This document shows positions 1 to 12,242 of a stretch of DNA of 64,000 bases, one piece after another. The translations under genes and the position numbers were made by a program. The stretch comes from Xestospongia muta. Its lineage: Eukaryota > Porifera > Demospongiae > Haplosclerida > Petrosiidae. The stretch lies in contig OY848917.1 of the NCBI GenBank assembly GCA_963693285.1, positions 10,602,192 through 10,666,191 of the forward strand, read 5' to 3'. Positions within the stretch are counted from its first letter, which is position 1. The number at the start of each line of letters is the position of its first letter. Under the pieces are notes generated by a model, which saw only the letters and a list, made by a program, of their open reading frames with translations, was not told the DNA's origin and made no database searches.

Positions 1-1975
1 TTGTGTGATGTCACTAATAATATGTGGCTGCTTCCATTTTCTACTTGCTTGTGTCACAACTTATAGCTGATAAATAGTCAGAGTGCTTCTTAATGTAGAA
101 TTCTTGACCTTAGACAAGATCTTTTACTTAACTTGTGGTAGAGATCCATATATATTGAAGCAAAAGGATCAATGCAAAAAAATGTCCATTCATCTAAATC
201 AAATATGTCATTCACAAGCATCCAGCACGGGGACTCACAAAGCTCTAGATATGCTCACTTTGATCATAAATATCAATGTTGATGGACTAAGTATATTCCT
301 TTTTAGATATTACTCTACACTAGAAGTTTTGAAATATCAGATGAAACCAAGAATTTACAAGTTACTATGATGTGTTATGCCGCTGTCTATAATGGATATT
401 GCTGACCAGATTTTCTTTGTGTGTTTGGTTCTAGCAAACTTTCAACCTCTTTTGTGACTATGTTGTCAGATCATGTGCTCAGAGCACATCTTGCTGGACA
501 TTCACATCAACACAATCTCTTTCATTACTCTTGCTGTCCAACTGCAACACTTAACTTGTATATACATATACCCTGACTTTTCTTTATCTCTGACAAGCAA
601 TTTACACTGATAAATAAAGTTGTTAAGCTACATTTCTTAAGCAGCTCTATTAATATTCTGGAAATGTTCACAGTGATAAAAGCTACATGGTGAACTATTA
701 CAGACTTCGTTTCTCCAAAAGGCAATCCATCATCACCTGTTCTCATTACAAAGTAACATATAATGCGAGCATTTGTGAATGCTAGAATATGGTGTGTAGA
801 TAAATACACTAGTCTGATATCTAAACAGGCTTCAAAAGGTAAAGAGGATGTTGTCATTTTTATCTGACTACCTTGAATTGTCTGGATCTAATATGCTTCT
901 CCCATTCATTCCTTATGTACATGTATGCTTTCACTCATGTTAATATTACTGTATGTATTTATTTATATTCAGGCATGTCTAATTATATAGCTACATGAAT
1001 AGTCGTTTTCACATTTCAACTTGATCTGCCTTTTTGTCTTTAATTTAAATTTTAAGCAACTCCTATTTTAACCAGGCTTTTTATGTTGCACTATATAGCT
1101 CCTGTTCTGATGACCGTATATTTTAATTTAACGATATCGTGGTATTTAATGATCACGTGGGAGTGGTTTAAGGATTTTTAAGCTACTAGCAGTCTAGTGT
1201 GGCAGGACTTTGTTCTGACTAAGATAACTCAAAAGTAGGAAACGTATATACATATATTTCAAACATATACATATGTAGGTATCGTTATGTGTAATTGTTT
1301 ATGTTATAACGTGATAAATGAAGTCAGACTCAGTTGTTCGTTTTAACCTTTGAGTTTTTCCTGTACCAGCTTTGTTATGAACTTCTAAGGTAAAAGGCTC
1401 AATACTTAACTAAAGGACTCCCTCAACTTGATATATTATTTATTTGTTTATAATGAATTCCTAGAGCTATTGGTTGATGGCTTCCTATAGTACATTAAAT
1501 ACAAGATTATATCCAACTTTCATTTAAGCAAAATAAGTCATCATTAACTGTAAGTGATGCATGTGTTTGTGGGAAATGTTGAAGGTAATTAATTGTTCAT
1601 ATTGAGTGTGGTCAATTTTGGTTACGTAAAGATTAGTATATACTGAATAATTACTGTTAGACATGGAATTTACTTTTGAGAAAGTCACAATTTGATGAAC
1701 ATTTGTTTTATTATATGTAGCCAGAAGATTATACACTTCAAATTTTTGTTAGAAACTTTGTTAAGAAGACTAGGGTGACCAAGAAACTTCTTAGGTATGT
1801 CTGTTCAATCACATTGTGTAGTCATTCATTTTTGCTGATTTGCCATTTAAATTAAACTTTGGCCACTTTTTGTCAAAATAATACCTATGGATTAATGCCA
1901 AAATCATCTGTATTGCTATTGGTACAAATAACATTGTTAACCTGTATTGTTTAATTTGCTATAAATCAATAGAAA
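1..1975. other. No gene seen (left flank)
   Basis: AT-rich sequence. The open frames at 83-370 (+), 525-857 (-) and 1524-1736 (-) show no domain, no splice-supported extension and no biased composition, so I do not call them. I see no transposon protein or clear repeat here. Confidence 0.5.
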
Positions 1976-2045
1976 ATGAAGCGTGCTAGAGACCCAAATG
2001 ACATGCCAGTTGTGAACAAAATAGGAAAAACAGAAGATGGAAAAG
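1976..2045 (+). CDS. Candidate first coding exon, possibly of FBH1
   Basis: An ATG four bases after an AG (1971-1972) opens a 23-codon exon that ends in phase 1 at a good GTAGGT donor. The peptide begins MKRARDPNDM and is basic and hydrophilic. It lies upstream of the F-box exon on the same strand and could be the start of FBH1, but no exon visibly links the two and the N-terminus of FBH1 is poorly conserved between animals. It may also be the start of another gene or chance. The call rests on the start codon, short open frame and donor only. Confidence 0.3.
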
Positions 2046-2890
2046 GTAGGTGAATTTTTATATGTGTACATTAACAACCTTGCTCCATATGCATGGTTGT
2101 GAGGTTACAGTGATTTGTTATATGTGTGTAGAGGGGTAGGAATGAAGTTTAAGTTGCATGGCCTGACCTTATTATTATTAAACATCAAAAATGACCAAAA
2201 AAATAATTCGGCTGTTGTTAAAGGAAATAAACTCTTTAGCTATTTCTAATAAGTTTATGTTATCAGTACGATTCTTATGTGTATGTAACCACACGACATG
2301 GTTTAGTCGTTTTTGTGTCGTAGTACTTTGTAGGTAATTTTTAGTTGGCGTAAGGTTGAAAAGTGCATTCCATTGTAGCAGAAGTCATTAGTGTGGTTAG
2401 ATATAGTGTGTGTGCATTGCCTGTTATCATGGATTGTTTTTTAACTGCTATAACCTGGCAAGCAAAGCGTTAGCAGCTACCAACGTTTAGCAATGAATAG
2501 AAAAATGTGTGGACTTCACAACAGTAGTATCAAGAGCATTGTCAAGGAAAACGAAAGCTTAAAACTCGCAAAAGAATTTTCAGGCTGCAGAAGTCAAGGT
2601 GCTGTTTCTCGAAAAGTAAAAAACTTAATGTGGAGATTTTTTAGTATGTTGTAGAGAATCTTAGAGGAATACAGATCAGCAAGACAGAAGCCTGTTGGTT
2701 GAAGCAATCGTCATAAAAGTTCTGAAAAGTGTTTTATTTTCAACTTAGAATAAATTTTGTATATGAAATATTGATACATTTTAAAGAGTCATGTAAAGGC
2801 TCAGAGAAACTTTCATCACGAATCTAGCACTTAATCTTGCTTGGCAATTGAATGATACTATTACTTACTCAGTTACAGCTTCACAGACAT

Positions 2891-2965
2891 GTCAATCAGA
2901 GTGCAAAATACCCAGTAAACGACAAAGCTTTTTTTTTTTGATTGAAGAGAAATGCTGAGTCATCA
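2891..2965 (+). repeat. Dispersed repeat core, copy A
   Basis: About 75 bases here (starting gtcaatcagagtgcaaaata) match 33165-33240 with a few substitutions and an A-run difference. Both copies are followed within about 350 bases by a cacttwagtg-type motif, so they may be parts of a longer old repeat family. Confidence 0.6.
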
Positions 2966-3484
2966 AACAACAGTTTGTAATGTGCATCACGTGATTGTTT
3001 AAATAATTTGACCACAACTTGTTCAATCTTAAATGTACATGTACATGCAATATAGATCTACACTGGCCACCGCAGCCAGGTTAAGCACTTTAGTGCATTT
3101 TTATTATGTTAGTAACAATTTGAAGTAGAGCTTAGAAGGTCATGTGACTTCTGTACTTCAACCATTGTGAACAAATTGACTTCCAGTCAATTTTATTGGT
3201 CACTGCTCTTTTAGCGTAAAATAAAAGAGGTGAGACTCATTAGTTACTTAGTCACTAGTGTTACTTACCTTCAGCTATCTGTTGAATTTGTTGTTGAGTC
3301 TCTGACCTCGGACACCAATTTGCAAGGAGTGTGAGAGAGTTGTTTGTGACTTGAAGTGTGTCAAATGTGAATGTATATTTTGTCAGCCATGTTCAGTGAG
3401 GCAACATGTCAGGGATTGGTTCTTTGAAGTGTTTGTTTTTTTTAATGAATGTAACTAGTTTTCTAAACTGGTTATCTGGTTATC

Positions 3485-3620
3485 AACCAGTTTCTGACTT
3501 CTCTCTATTGGGGAGTCCACTAACATTATCACCTTTATCCACTAGATGATCACCACTGTATCCACCACAATTGTGATCATCTGGTGCAAAGTGTGGTAAT
3601 GTCTGGTTTGGAAACTGGTT
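3485..3620. repeat. Imperfect foldback (inverted repeat)
   Basis: The left arm aaccagtttc (3485-3494) pairs with gaaactggtt (3611-3620). An inner pair around tgatca (about 3545-3552 and 3573-3580) carries on the dyad. The whole folds back on itself, as small terminal-inverted-repeat elements do. It has no coding capacity. Confidence 0.5.
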
Positions 3621-4407
3621 ATATTGGAGTGTCCTTGTACTTTGTAAGTGTTTTGCTTGTCATACTCAAGTACTCCCCATACCAGGCCTTTGGGAGTGGC
3701 TTGGATATTACTAGAGGATGAGGGGAATGAATTCTCTACTTCGTCTTTTACTGATACTTCAAGATGTACCTACAATTACAAATCATATACAATATGCTCA
3801 ATAAGTATTAGCTATATATTCAAAGTATGTGTGTTAGTGTATTTTGTCCCAACATTTAAATAAGACACCTAGTGTAACTTAAACAAGTGGCTGCATCTCT
3901 AATGAAAAAAGTACCAATAAACAGCTGCTAGATATGTTCCATACAGTTAGTTATTACACTGTTTTGAGCCAGTGTAATTCATCTTCTGGCTGTGGATTTC
4001 CATCAATTAAATTAAGGATCAAAAGGTTACTTTACAATGGGTTCTGGTGGAACACCTATAGTATATTTGAGTTGAGAAGAGCCACCCGAATGTGTAAATA
4101 ACTTTGCTGTTTTACGTGCTATCTACATGGGACTTGCACCAATCAATTCAGCTTACAAAATTGAATTGTATATATAAAATTTGGCTGTCTAGTGCTATGA
4201 GAATGTAGCAAACTAAAAACTTCATACATTTTCAATAGCATACCTTCTCATACTTCAAATTACACACCTTCGATGATTTAATGAATAACAAATTTCACCT
4301 CAAGAAGTCAGCCGTGTGTCACGAGGAAATTAAAAATTACAATTATAATTATATGAACAAATGTTCTATTATGACAATTTATTATAAAAATAATCAGGAA
4401 TTATCTT

Positions 4408-4650
4408 TTATGATTTAAGGCAGCTATTTAGCCACTGTGGTTCGAAAAAAAAACTTTTAATAAAGAAGAAAACTTTCTCTTTTTGTAGCCTCTTGATGCT
4501 GGCACGTGAAAGTCCTGTGGCATCAGCTGTTCTTAAGGAGGTCCTTGAGTACATTTGCACTAATTGAGTTCCTTCCATTGGCATCTTCACTAACAAGAGA
4601 GAAATATGGTGTGCTTGCATGATATTCACGTGAACAAATAATGAATACAA
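4408..4650 (-). pseudogene. Helix-turn-helix-like fragment, possibly a transposase N-terminus
   Basis: The 80-codon frame contains a segment RTADATGLSRASIKRLQKEK, which reads like the small DNA-binding helix-turn-helix at the start of DDE-type transposases. Nothing after it resembles a catalytic domain, and the C-terminal end is an A/T-rich run. I infer a transposon remnant. A chance open frame is also possible. Confidence 0.3.
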
Positions 4651-5051
4651 TTAAAATACACTTCACGCTAATTGGATATGATTAGATGAGGAAATACCTC
4701 ATCTTACAATCCATGCATAAAACACCTTTTTTAATAAGGAGCCTTCTCAACTCGGACATATTATTGATCATTAATTATAGTATGTATCCTACAACAGTGA
4801 TGTTAAAGGGTAACAGAAATGAATTTTTGTCATACTGTTTTGTATTATCTAGTTAAATTGTTTTGTTTTCTAAATAAAGAAAGCAAATGCTTTTAAAATA
4901 AATTCATAGTACTTTTCCAGAAATTCTGTTTCCAAGTTGTACTTCTTGCAGAACCAAAATCATAATTTCGTCTGAGAGCGTGGGTATATGTGATGTCATA
5001 GTAGTAAGAGAAGTAGTCAGTAGTGGCATATCAGAACTCTTTTCAGATTGA

Positions 5052-5720
5052 ATGGAGCTTGAGTGTAGTGAACGTGATTCTTGTATTGATGATCCAATAC
5101 AGCCTTATCAGTTTGAGCTTAGTGGTACAAGTAGAGAATCATCTGACTCTGATGAAGAGGAAGAACTAGGCCAAGGGGATAATAAACGACTATCTCAGCT
5201 TTCCTTTTCTGATAAAAATATTCAATTTACGATTTTGCAAAAGGTGTTCATGTCATAACTGTCAGATGATGACATCTGCACAAAAGTGTATATGTTGTAA
5301 AGAGATTCCACAAGTAACTACCAAAAATAGCACTCCTAGTACATGTATTACTGAACACCCAGGATTTTAATGCTGTGTGTCTGAACATATGGGTACTATA
5401 GGTGGCTTATTATCCCTACAGACAACAATATGGATCATTAGCTTGATCAATGAATGAATATGCTCATTATGTTATGCTGTCATGAATACATCAATTCCTA
5501 TAGGTGTTACAGATATACAGCATATGTATATTTTTCAATCACTGGGTGTCAAAACCATTTGTGATGAAAGTCCTGCTTGTGATTGATTTGCAGTTCATAC
5601 TTTTCAAAAGTCTTAGAGTTTGTTCAGTTAGGCATCCAGAAGTGAGAATAGATGCTGACAGAAGAAGATTACCAGAAGGAATGCTGTTCACAAATGGTTG
5701 GCTATTCTAGCTATAATCAA
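5052..5720 (+). pseudogene. P2X7-C-terminal-like cysteine-domain fragment
   Basis: The frame at 5052-5258 starts with an acidic, serine-rich stretch after IQPYQFEL. The reading then shifts to a cysteine-rich stretch (5245-5330; motifs CSCHNCQMM and KCICCKE) and CITEHPGF. A further frame change gives AVCLNIWVL and YYPYRQQYGSLA (5365-5450), then RYTAY (5512 on). This order (YxFEP, Cys/His cluster, HPGF, YRQQYG, RYTAYR) is what I know from the P2X7 intracellular-domain-like family, which is common in transposon-linked proteins of fish, cnidarians and sponges. At least two frame changes and a TAG break it. It is a non-functional copy lying upstream of the FBH1 F-box exon. Confidence 0.6.
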
Positions 5721-6110
5721 AGTCACATAAATCACATTTTGCTTTATTTGTAAACATGTTCCAATAACATGTTTTAATATGGTTGTCTCTTAATTGCAGA
5801 CAGGACATTTCTTGAACAAAACAATAGGGAATCTTCATAAACAATGTACTTAGGCTGTTCCACTTTATTGGTCATTTGTGAGTCTAACTCTTTATAAAGG
5901 CAAAGAAAATAATTTTAATCTTAATGTATACATACTCATCCATGAATTCAGAAATGTCTTGACTCGTCAGTGGATCATAAGAAATATCCCAATGGTTTTC
6001 ATGACTTGTATCTGTGTACCATGAATGCAAGCCAAAGTGATGGCCACGCTAGTCTTTAATCAAAATTTATAATATTCTTATGTAGAGTACAATATTGATA
6101 GCATTATTAA

Positions 6111-6251
6111 TATATTTATCATTCTCTAAATCACACTATATCATGTCCAACTGAAGTACTGGAAGTGCTATTTGCTAACTTATCATTTACTGATCTATAT
6201 CATTGTCAGTTAGTATGCCACAGATGGAATGACATTACATCAAGAGATGGA
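6111..6251 (+). CDS. FBH1: FBH1 F-box exon (5' boundary unclear)
   Basis: This exon encodes an F-box. From 6144 the reading is CPTEVLEVLFANL, then DLYHCQLVCHRWNDI, the classic pattern of a Pro near the start, hydrophobic helix positions and an LVC-x-x-W core. In FBH1 the F-box recruits the helicase into an SCF ubiquitin ligase through SKP1. The exon ends in phase 0 at GTAAGT (6252). The frame is open only from 6111, because a TAA in this frame sits at 6108-6110, and I see no AG acceptor between 6111 and 6144. The splice acceptor may have been lost, or an upstream boundary may be non-standard. The next coding exon is 13.6 kb downstream at 19818, where the peptide continues as in FBH1. Confidence 0.65.
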
Positions 6252-6923
6252 GTAAGTCATGATGATTCATTTGTCATTCATGTATATACATGTGCAATGT
6301 ACTTGATGATTGGTAATGTCAGAAATTGTGTTTGATGTATGAACTAGCAGTGTAATGATTAAGATGTAATTACAAAGTTCTGGCTAATTTTTAAAGTTTT
6401 GGTAGAATTTCTTTGAACCTCGCCTCTCTTTGCATCTAACCTTCTTGTATGGTGTTGCTTAGCAACATCATTTAATAAATAATTGACAAGGTATAGTCAA
6501 GCGATAAACTCTTCACATTCAAAAAAGTGACCACTTTCTTTATTTAATGTTTGTTTGATTGCCAAATCATGGCTCCAAAAAATATTTAGTAAAAAACACA
6601 TTTGATATAGGACAATATCTTTTTGCAAGTTCATAATAGAAGATTCATGTTTATTAAGAAGTTAAGATATCAAAGATTTTTAACAAAGCTTATCAACTTC
6701 AACATAGTTAAATTGTTAATTGAGAAGACCTTGCCCTTCTTCTGGTCTTTCTTGCTCTACATCTGCTACTCTTAGCATCAAGGTTACCATTAGGCTTTGG
6801 CCATTCTTTTATGTTACATGAAAGAACAAAATGAACAGAAGTAAAATACAAGATATAAAAGACAAGGAGGAAAATGCAATGCCAGAATGTCCTCATTGTC
6901 TGTAAGTATTAAACAGTTATAAG

Positions 6924-8133
6924 TAGTGTTGAGCGATAGTAATACTATCACTATCACGATCGATAGTTGCATAATAATAATGATAGCAGTAGTATCGCAA
7001 TCATATATAAATCTCAACAAATAGTTCAAAATCAAAACACTAAATAATAAGAAAGTTTATACTTTGAAAACGGTCAGTCAACGCGAGTTTTAAGGAAGAG
7101 TCAATCCAAAGAAAGTCCCCATTGTTGAAGACCTGCCTCAAACTCTTCCATGATATTCAGTCCTGTGTGGGAGTTTAGAAAGTCCTTTATCTCCAACATC
7201 TGGTTCTGTAATGAGAAGTCAGTGGCAAAGTAATGGACTGTTAGACTAATATATGCATGTTTGGCTCTTGGAGTCCATAAATTGGGAGTGCATGAATGAT
7301 ATTTGACAGAGCCCAAAAGATTTCCAACACTCTCTTTCTCTTTTTCAAACATTTGGGGCAAGTATTTGGTGGAAAGTGTTTTTCTGTTTGGTGGAATATA
7401 GAGTGGTTCAAACTTATTAATCATTGTACGAAATCCCTTATCATTTACAGTGTGTATTGGTTGCATATCTTTTGCAATAAAATAAAATATTGACTGTGTC
7501 AGTTCATTCCACTGTGGTGATGACTTTAGCATTAGTGTGGATTGTTTAAACATGTCTTTGCCAGACATTTTGTTTATCATCTGCATTTTTTTTCCATGGT
7601 ATCTGTTCTTTTATCAGATTACAGTAAAACTTGAAACTCTGCTCTATGGCTCGACTCAAGATGGTATCACAAATTTGCAGTATTCCCAGCATACTTGAGC
7701 ACCTTTGAACAGAGCTTACAATCCATGTGTGTTCTTTTCTTTTTATCTGGTTCCACATATTTGCCTATTAAAATTTATTATTAGTAGTATAGTCTTAATC
7801 ATGCATTATAATAATTACCATCTTCTGCAAGAAATCCAAAATAGTTCCACACCTTACTAGTAGCCTCCACCAAAGGTAAAAACTCACTTTTCTTTGCTGT
7901 TAAAACATCTGAGGTTAAACTGGAAGCCATGTAGATAGTATTTGTTTTTACAGCTGCACAGTATAATCTTTAAACAATTCACACGTCAAATAATGTGCAC
8001 ATGCATGCATGGATGCATAGTGAATACACTTAGAGGGGGGAGGGGCTCAATAGCTGGTTAATTAACTGTCACGATCGTGATTGGTATTTACTATCGCAAT
8101 TATCGCATATATCGATACTATCACTCAGCACTA
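6924..8133 (-). mobile_element. hAT element with TIRs and 8-bp target duplication
   Basis: Left end tagtgttgagcgatagt and the reverse complement of the right end, tagtgctgagtgatagt, form terminal inverted repeats that extend through several GATAGT/CGATCG motifs. Flanking 8-mers gttataag (6916-6923) and gttttaag (8134-8141) match at 7 of 8 positions, as expected for hAT insertions. The 1.2-kb length and missing catalytic region mean it could only move with a transposase supplied elsewhere. Confidence 0.85.
7101..7930 (-). pseudogene. Truncated ZBED-type hAT transposase
   Basis: On the minus strand an ATG at 7930 starts MASSLTSDVLTAKKSEFLPL, followed by WNYFGFLAEDG, the start of a BED zinc finger as in ZBED1-like transposases. 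After an apparent intron (about 7818-7760) the BED region is shifted and lacks its cysteine/histidine core. The 161-codon frame 7586-7101 then carries the DNA-binding/early RNase-H region: IFYFIAKDMQPIHTV, GFRTMINKFEPLYIPP and a weak WT-x-R-A-KHAY. The C-terminal catalytic half and hATC dimerisation domain are absent. It lies inside the TIR-bounded hAT element. Confidence 0.75.
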
Positions 8134-8141
8134 GTTTTAAG

Positions 8142-9112
8142 TGAGAAATCATTCTATGACCATTTTTAACCCTTTTAATGCTCACTGTTATCATTGTTCT
8201 TACGTAAGATTCATTAATAAAAAAATCATTGTCCAGTTACTACATTCCTCCCTTTTTAAGAGTAAACTAAAGGACCAGAATGATCAACAGGTTTCCTAGT
8301 TTGATTGGATCACCAAATCAGTGATCTGGTAATGTATCTATTATTGTGAGGTAATGTATCACAATTGGTCCACATGATGGTGCATGATGACACTAGCCTC
8401 TGTTTGCACTTGGTACAATAAGGGTCCCTTACCTGATCTACTTTTACTGGGATCCATTTTTAGAATAACTTTATTTTTGAGCCTACAGTTTGTCACCTAC
8501 ATCAAATTTATGTGGGTGATTATGTGGGCAAACTTGATAACTCTAACCTTGACGGGCGGGGCAAATTAATTGTAATCACGCGCGTGGGCGGCTACTTTTT
8601 CAATAATGCTTTTTCAAACATAGCAACGCTTTAAAAGCTTACTATAGCGACTAAATGACGCTTACAATTAAGTAATCACTTTCAGAGGATAGGTAGGTTG
8701 TTGCTGTTACCGTAACAACAAGAAAAGCCATAAAATGCAACCTTAACTCTGTAGTATGCTGTGACAAATGGCGCTTACAATATTAATCCAGTTTCAAAGC
8801 AGTAGAACTTGACTTATGATATCTATGAACATACAGTTGAACTCTTCGTTGTGTGGGGAGTCAATTCATACTTTGTTATAAACCAAACTACGTAAACTGT
8901 TTTCTTGGACACACCTACCATCACACCGAGTCAATATATTTTGGTGGACTGGCGATTTGAATCGATAAAAGAAGTCATCAATTGTGGTAAGTTTTTGCTT
9001 TCAGTAATAATATTACAGTCATAGCCAGTTACCTGGATAATAGTACAGACACTCTGACAACTTTAGCTTGCCTAATGCAAAAATATATTACTTGGCAGGC
9101 GTTCATAGTGAT
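8142..9112. other. No gene seen
   Basis: Contains only short open frames without features (for example 8384-8569 on +). Nothing recognisable as a transposon protein, although this is part of the long FBH1 intron. Confidence 0.5.
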
Positions 9113-9173
9113 GGATGCAAATTTGCATCCGCACCCAAGTTTGAACTACCTGGGTGGATGCAATTTTGCATCC
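9113..9173. repeat. Twin 18-bp palindromes
   Basis: ggatgcaaatttgcatcc (9113-9130) is a perfect 18-bp palindrome. ggatgcaattttgcatcc (9156-9173) is the same motif with one change. Between them gcaccca and tgggtg also pair, so the segment can form several alternative stems. Confidence 0.8.
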
Positions 9174-9189
9174 GTCCGCGTCAAAGGGT

Positions 9190-9960
9190 TAACAGATGGA
9201 TGAAGACCAGTTTTTATTGAAAACGTGGCCCAGGTATTCCACGGATGAATTTGAAAATATGCAGTTTGACTGTTTTATGGTTAAGTCAAGACATTCTAAA
9301 ACATAGATTAAGTTATTGAGATGGTTAGCTTCACCAACTCTGCACACAAGAATGTCATCTTTGTAGACATGGACCCTTTTTAAAGCTTAAAGTGATAGTT
9401 CTTTGGAAAAGTGCTGGGCAGTTGATATGCCAAAGGATAACTGGTCATATTGAAGTAAACTCTTATAAGTATTTATTGTAGTGTACTTCTTCAATTTTTC
9501 ATCTAACTTCATCTCTTGGTAGACATGGAAGAGGTCCAAGTTAGTAAAAACTTTCCCCCAGATAAGGTAGCAAATACATTTTCAATACAAATTGTCAGGT
9601 TTTGAAACTTGATTCACAGTTACTTTATAATCTCCACAAATTCTATGTTACTATTGCGATTAATGACAAGAACCATGGGATCAGTCCATTCAGGCCATTT
9701 CATTGGTGTTACTATTCCCATGTTTTGCAATCTTGCCAGTTTTGTCTCAACTTTGTCCTTCATATGCAACATGTCTAGACTTGAAAATTGTGGTTGAGTG
9801 GTTGAATTAATGTAAATTTTTGATTTCATTCCTTGGAGAGTATCTTACTCATCTTGGAAGAGGTGAGGATGACTCTTAATGATATTGTCTATTAAGGTGC
9901 TCTTTTTAATGAGATGAATATTTGTCCAATTGACTTTGAGTTTCTCTAGCCACTATGATG
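9190..9960 (-). pseudogene. Decayed Ty3/Gypsy reverse transcriptase fragment
   Basis: The frame 9829-9620 reads like the start of a Gypsy reverse transcriptase: hydrophobic fingers region KVETKLARLQNMGIVTPMKW, then the WTDPMVLVINR core strand. Further along the minus strand (about 9370-9300) a YKDD-like segment stands where Gypsy elements have Y(I/V)DD, followed by a broken thumb region. Several shifts separate these parts. It may be the pol part of the same old element as the gag remains at 12.8-13.5 kb, split by later insertions. That link is inference. Confidence 0.65.
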
Positions 9961-10300
9961 GGACAGGACTTTAGTGTATACGAAGCATTTCAATGAGCTC
10001 ATTGTAGCTCCTTGTTGTGAGACTGTCTGGCTGTACAAGCGTCTTTAAATACTGGTGTGTGAAAGGACCACACAGTGTGAACAAAATTGACTTATCTTTC
10101 TTAATAATATTGATGTTGTTTGTAAGGCAGTATTAACCAAGATGCTTTAAATAGAATGTCCATGTCTTAACAGCAGAACTATTAGCTGAAATTTTCTTGT
10201 GAACAGCCATGGTATCTGTATCTTGACCCTCGCTGTCAAATATGTTACAATATCGATTAGCTAACATATGTACAGCGATAAATTTCATAAATGAACAATT

Positions 10301-11090
10301 TCATCGCTTGTAGTATTGGAGCATGAGAGAAGATTCTATGTAGTCCTTTAGGGAGCTGTCCTGTTGATCTCCAAAACTACCTTTAAGCAAGGAAAATACT
10401 CGCTCGGCTATTACCAATGTTGGCTGAACGAGAATCACCTTCCAAGCAACTGTAGACCAGTGTGGTAAGGTACTAGCTTTGTTCTTCCACCACTTCACTG
10501 GATCAAACTCTTTGTCCAAGTCAGCATCTCTAGCTAGATAGGTAGGAAGCTTCATTACCATCAAAAACGGTATGCAAGACAGATGCTGATCCAAAGATGA
10601 AGCAGTATGATTCATTTCCTGTACTTTGTGAATTGAGAAGAGCCTACAACACTTGAAAACTTATAGATCTTCTTTCAAATTGGATGAGAGTTGTGCATTG
10701 AAGTAGTTAAATCTACCTTTTATGCAGTATCTTGTGTATGAAACCCACTGCTCATGATGTAAGTGTAAAGGTGGCTGCCTTGTTAAGCTTTCAGCCATGG
10801 CTCTCATATTTGGAATATTTTCAGCCCCCACTGAGGCTTTGACTTTATCAATTATTTTGAAGCACTCAAATGCTAAGGGACCATTACCCTTAAGGGTATA
10901 ACATGCTTTTATAAATAGTTCCCCCAGTCCACTGTGATTGATAGGCTGATGGATGTCATATATACAGTTGTTCAACCTTTTCTTCCTCTGACTTCATTTC
11001 TGGAGTAACATCAGCCCACAACTCAGCTATTCTCCCTTCTTTCATTGTTGTGGCTCTACGTTCATGCTCTGTGTGCATAAACATTTGTCA
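10301..11090 (-). pseudogene. hAT transposase C-terminal region (dimerisation domain)
   Basis: Frames 10975-10661 and 10615-10301 run on from one another. The first contains a predicted helical region with HHEQWVSYTRYCIKGRFNYF. The second ends with FDPVKWWKNKASTLPHWSTV, then PTLVIAERVFSLLKGSFGDQ and LKDYIESSLMLQYY, the hATC dimerisation signature (W...LP......L..P.S...ERVFS). Upstream (11090-10980) a broken frame reads like another transposon protein with WADVTPEMKSEEE. Catalytic aspartates are not present here and the frames are interrupted, so this is a 3' remnant. Confidence 0.7.
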
Positions 11091-11448
11091 CCGGTAGACA
11101 AGTGACTACTCCATACTTACTCTTTGTTTTCTAGATCTTTCCAGTTTTTTTATGTGATTGGTTTATGTGATTACGAATGAAGGGAGGATGTAGTGAATAT
11201 CAATTCACCAAAAAATCTTGATTCAAGTTTTAACATTGCTACAAGTGATGAAAAGCTCATGAAATCATGTAAACATGCTAACCATCATATCCTACCAGAT
11301 GATATTAAGGTCGATGAAGAACCTGACCATTGTCATTTGTCAGTACTTTCATTCTCTGTGGAATTCATTGAGGACAATGTATCTTCAGCATCTTCTCCTA
11401 TTCAATAGAGAGTTGGCACAAATTATTAAATTTCTCAAAAAGATTTTT

Positions 11449-11921
11449 CAAGTTACTGAATTCATCAGCCCTGCCTTATCCTATGTTTCAAATTCATTGG
11501 TTGTGATAAGTGTTGGCAATTACTTTGAGTGGTTTATTTTCTTTTATTCACTTTTGATGGTGGTATTCAACAATAGGATAAAGTGATGTGAAATAGACAT
11601 ATATAGTTACAACATGCCTCTAAACAATCCACCTTACACGTGTATCTGATAGAATATATTTTAAAAACCTTTTGTAAGTCATTATTGTCTTTGCTTCTGA
11701 GCATAATTAAAAGATGGATAAACATATTTGAGGCAATGAAATTCTTTTTTCAATAAAAGTGATCACTTTTCAAGTTGTGCATATAAAAGGAATAGAAGAA
11801 GTGTTTTTTACCATTACTTACTAATGTAAATTGTGTGGATATCTGAAGTAATGCTATCAGTGCTGTATAATAATGAGTCTTCCTAAAGTTCATTGATCTT
11901 GTTGCAATTAAGAACAGTTCT
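11449..11921 (+). repeat. Dispersed repeat, copy A
   Basis: This segment aligns along its length, same orientation, with 18683-19149. Shared landmarks in order are cagccctgccttatcc, gtggtttattttc, ataaagtgatrtgaaat, tcaataaaagtgatcact and gtgctgtataata. I see no coding capacity and no clear inverted ends. It may be a non-autonomous element or a fragment of one. Confidence 0.75.
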
Positions 11922-12242
11922 TTGCCTACATGAACACTATTATGATGTATGGTTCATATACTTTGGTTACTTTAACTTAGTATAACATTATTGGTTGTAT
12001 CAAGAAAAAATTGCAATTATCATAACGACAAAATGGGTAATTACCTAATGTTGTCAATACAAATCAGGTTATCATGACACCATATAGAAGTATCAATAAC
12101 TTTATAAAAGAATTAAAATATTTAAAAAGATATATGAGCAATAAAATGACAACATCTATTTTTTTCCTGAAAAGAACCTACTAGCATGTTTACATAAAGT
12201 AAAATAACATATATGAGAAACAGTGAAAATGGTTAGCAGGGA

